Position numbers and translations under genes: made by a program. 7,374 nucleotides of DNA, from NCBI GenBank assembly GCA_036011305.1, contig DASCNA010000003.1:1-7374 (forward strand), in the 5' to 3' direction. Positions 6,447-7,374 of this stretch are shown here, in pieces. Origin of the DNA: DASCNA01 sp036011305. GTDB lineage: Bacteria; Verrucomicrobiota; Lentisphaeria; Victivallales; GWF2-38-69. Within the stretch, counting starts at the first letter, position 1. Every line of letters begins with the position of its first letter. A model generated the notes under the pieces. That model saw nothing but the letters and a program-made list of their open reading frames with translations, made no database searches and was not told where the DNA came from.

Positions 6447-6757
6447 TTATTGTTTTTGGTCATATTCAGAACACATATCCTCAATAAACTCAACCTTGCT
6501 TATTCCACTGGCTCAGATAATATCCACAAGAGCTTCCTTCCAGTTAAATTCAGTTTTCTTTTCACTTTCAGGTATTTCATCCTCTTCAGATTCCTGCCAG
6601 TAGATTTTACCTTCCTCTTTGGTATGGGCTATATATTGTTCAAATACGATTTCTAAAGACTTATTTTTTTGATATAGCTGTGAAGATTTAATATTAATAA
6701 GTCTATAAGATCTTGATTATGCGTATTGTTACAAACATAGACTAGTGAGTTGTAGTA
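6447..6757 (-). pseudogene. Decayed minus-strand coding remnant, family not recognised
   Basis: One minus-strand frame reads as coding-like protein from about 6711: KNKSLEIVFEQYIAHTKEEG, then KIYWQESEEDEIPESEKK and TEFNWKEALVDII. A TGA at 6515-6513 interrupts it, and it continues ASGISKVEFIEDMCSEYDQK to a TAA at 6449-6447. The acidic-basic composition and both Trp codons look like real protein rather than chance AT-rich translation. Upstream, another frame (6757-6656) gives NQDLIDLLILNLHSYIKK before a stop, suggesting a frameshift near 6660-6700. The original start is lost or unclear. The same frame continues past 6447 as a further scrap ending at 6357. The position upstream of the hairpin cluster and of the broken PxTRxxD gene suggests one former phage operon. 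No function is assigned. Confidence 0.45.
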
Positions 6758-6837
6758 TCAGATTTACTCTTATCTATAAATCTTGATGAAAAGTAGAAAT
6801 TGTTGATTAAATTATGTTGAAAATATAGGGAAGGGGG

Positions 6838-7374
6838 ATGGCTATCTCTAGAAAGAATAAACGTAAGACCGTAGTCGTAGGCTCGGATACAAAAAATGGT
6901 TTCTTTTATATACAATACTCCCATGCTTAATTATAAAATCATGGAAAACTTTACAACCTTTTTCTTAAGTGGTTCTAAGGCTTTAGCAATTTGTATTGAG
7001 TGTACCTACAGGAATGTATAAGGATAGCAAATACATAGATGATTTTATTGGTTTAAAAAGGATTCTCGTTACTCTGTCAAGAATTATTAGTCATAGACAT
7101 GAATGTGCTTTGGTCCCAATAGAGCTGGCAAATAGATGGAGGCCTGCATACTAAAAATGGTATCTTTTTAAATCTATTGCTCAATATTCACATCAAACTC
7201 CAGGGTGAGTAAACCTTCTTAGTAAAAAAGATTATGAAGATTTCCTCATCAAAAGTAAATAGAAATAATATGAAACTATAAAACCAAAGACATCTACGAG
7301 AATCCAGATTACTCTAATATCTATCAATTGTTCTAAGAAAAACAATCTAAGAACAAAATAAACAATAAAAATAA
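6838..7374 (+). pseudogene. Decayed plus-strand gene, possibly a phage replication-initiator-like protein, runs off the window
   Basis: ATG 6838, preceded by a purine-rich AGGGAAGGGGG, opens 30 codons: MAISRKNKRKTVVVGSDTKN then GFFYIQYSHA, stop at 6928-6930. The next frame continues as MLNYKIMENFT, LSGSKALAICIECTYRN, stop 7019-7021. The third frame gives MYKDSKYIDDFIGLKRILVT, HECALVPIELANRWRPAY, stop 7152-7154, KWYLFKSIAQYSHQTPG, stop 7206-7208, VNLLSKKDYEDFLIKSK, and stops at 7260-7262 and 7266-7268. A further shift gives DIYENPDYSNIYQLF, stop 7334-7336, then lysine-rich sequence open to the window end. The long coding-like segments in serial frames argue for a dead gene. The order basic N-terminus, FxxIQY...ML...L(S/T)G-x-A-x-x-I, then a later RWR resembles phage winged-helix replication proteins, but that is tentative. 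It is divergent from the minus-strand remnants. Confidence 0.45.
6879..7168 (+). repeat. Degenerate direct repeat inside the decayed plus-strand gene
   Basis: Positions 6879-6907 and 7140-7168 match at 24 of 29 bases without gaps, both centred on a TACAAAAAATGG-like core, and they start exactly 261 nt apart (87 codons). In the shared frame both read R-x-x-Y-x-K-W-aromatic-L. The copies may be an old internal duplication or chance in AT-rich DNA; the match is too short to decide. Confidence 0.3.

Noticed and set aside
6450..6656. A 68-codon plus-strand open frame rich in Phe and Leu
   Set aside because: It is the reverse complement of the Glu/Lys-rich minus-strand remnant; GAA/AAA codons read backwards give TTC/TTT. 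No Shine-Dalgarno and no recognisable domain.
6742..6924. A 60-codon minus-strand open frame
   Set aside because: It lies antisense to the start of the coding-like plus-strand remnant, lacks a good ribosome binding site, and its residues are those expected from chance translation. The plus-strand reading explains the region better.
6879..7168. The near-repeat pair as a diversity-generating template/variable repeat
   Set aside because: Differences are not confined to adenines of one copy, the match is only 29 nt, and no reverse transcriptase is present.
5011..7374. CRISPR array or tandem-repeat locus in the gene-poor half
   Set aside because: No regularly spaced repeat of CRISPR length was seen. 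The only repeats are the 13-mer pair, the CCTAC/GTAGG hairpins and the 29-nt pair.
5915..7374. Alternative genetic code (TGA read as Trp or TAG/TAA as Gln) to explain the in-frame stops
   Set aside because: The remnants contain stops of all three kinds plus frameshifts, while intact genes in the same window use TGG for Trp and end at normal TAA/TGA codons. Decay is the simpler explanation.

Overview
The window is AT-rich bacterial DNA (about 30% GC by eye) with standard-code genes. It comprises a compact housekeeping half (1-5010) and a gene-poor, decayed accessory half (5011-7374). The organism cannot be named from sequence alone. The epimerase and tRNA methylthiotransferase resemble, from memory, Lentisphaerota/PVC-type anaerobes, while the short TatD and TcdA proteins resemble Bacteroidota-type versions. 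A host-associated Gram-negative anaerobe is a reasonable but unproven guess.

Left half: a plus-strand NAD-dependent sugar-nucleotide epimerase/dehydratase (79-1044) converges on a minus-strand mtaB-type tRNA methylthiotransferase (1073-2422, TTG start). To the right is a three-gene minus-strand operon with 8-nt overlaps at both junctions: TatD-family hydrolase, then tcdA (tRNA t6A dehydratase), then a RarD/EamA permease. A probable terminator and a fresh promoter separate it from mtaB. MtaB and TcdA both act on the same nucleoside, t6A37 of ANN-decoding tRNAs, so this locus gathers two tailoring enzymes for one modified base. A tRNA-Pro(TGG) gene (4933-5010) is divergent from the operon.

Right half: past the tRNA there are about 600 bases with no supported gene, then one small intact minus-strand ORF encoding a duplicated four-cysteine module of a kind common in phages (5613-5918). 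It is coupled to a broken upstream phage-type gene (5915-6170: two frameshifts and one in-frame stop, still recognisable). Next comes a GC-richer cluster of nested hairpins built from three CCTAC and three GTAGG words (6264-6357). A second broken minus-strand reading frame follows (about 6447-6757), then a divergent broken plus-strand gene that runs to the window end (6838-7374), possibly a replication-initiator type. Together this reads as a decaying prophage or integrative element lying beside tRNA-Pro, with divergent early-type modules. No integrase, attachment-site copy, CRISPR array, reverse transcriptase or complete defence system was seen. The most useful leads are the nested hairpin cluster, the surviving Cys-rich ORF, and the three pseudogenes, which ordinary gene calling would miss.
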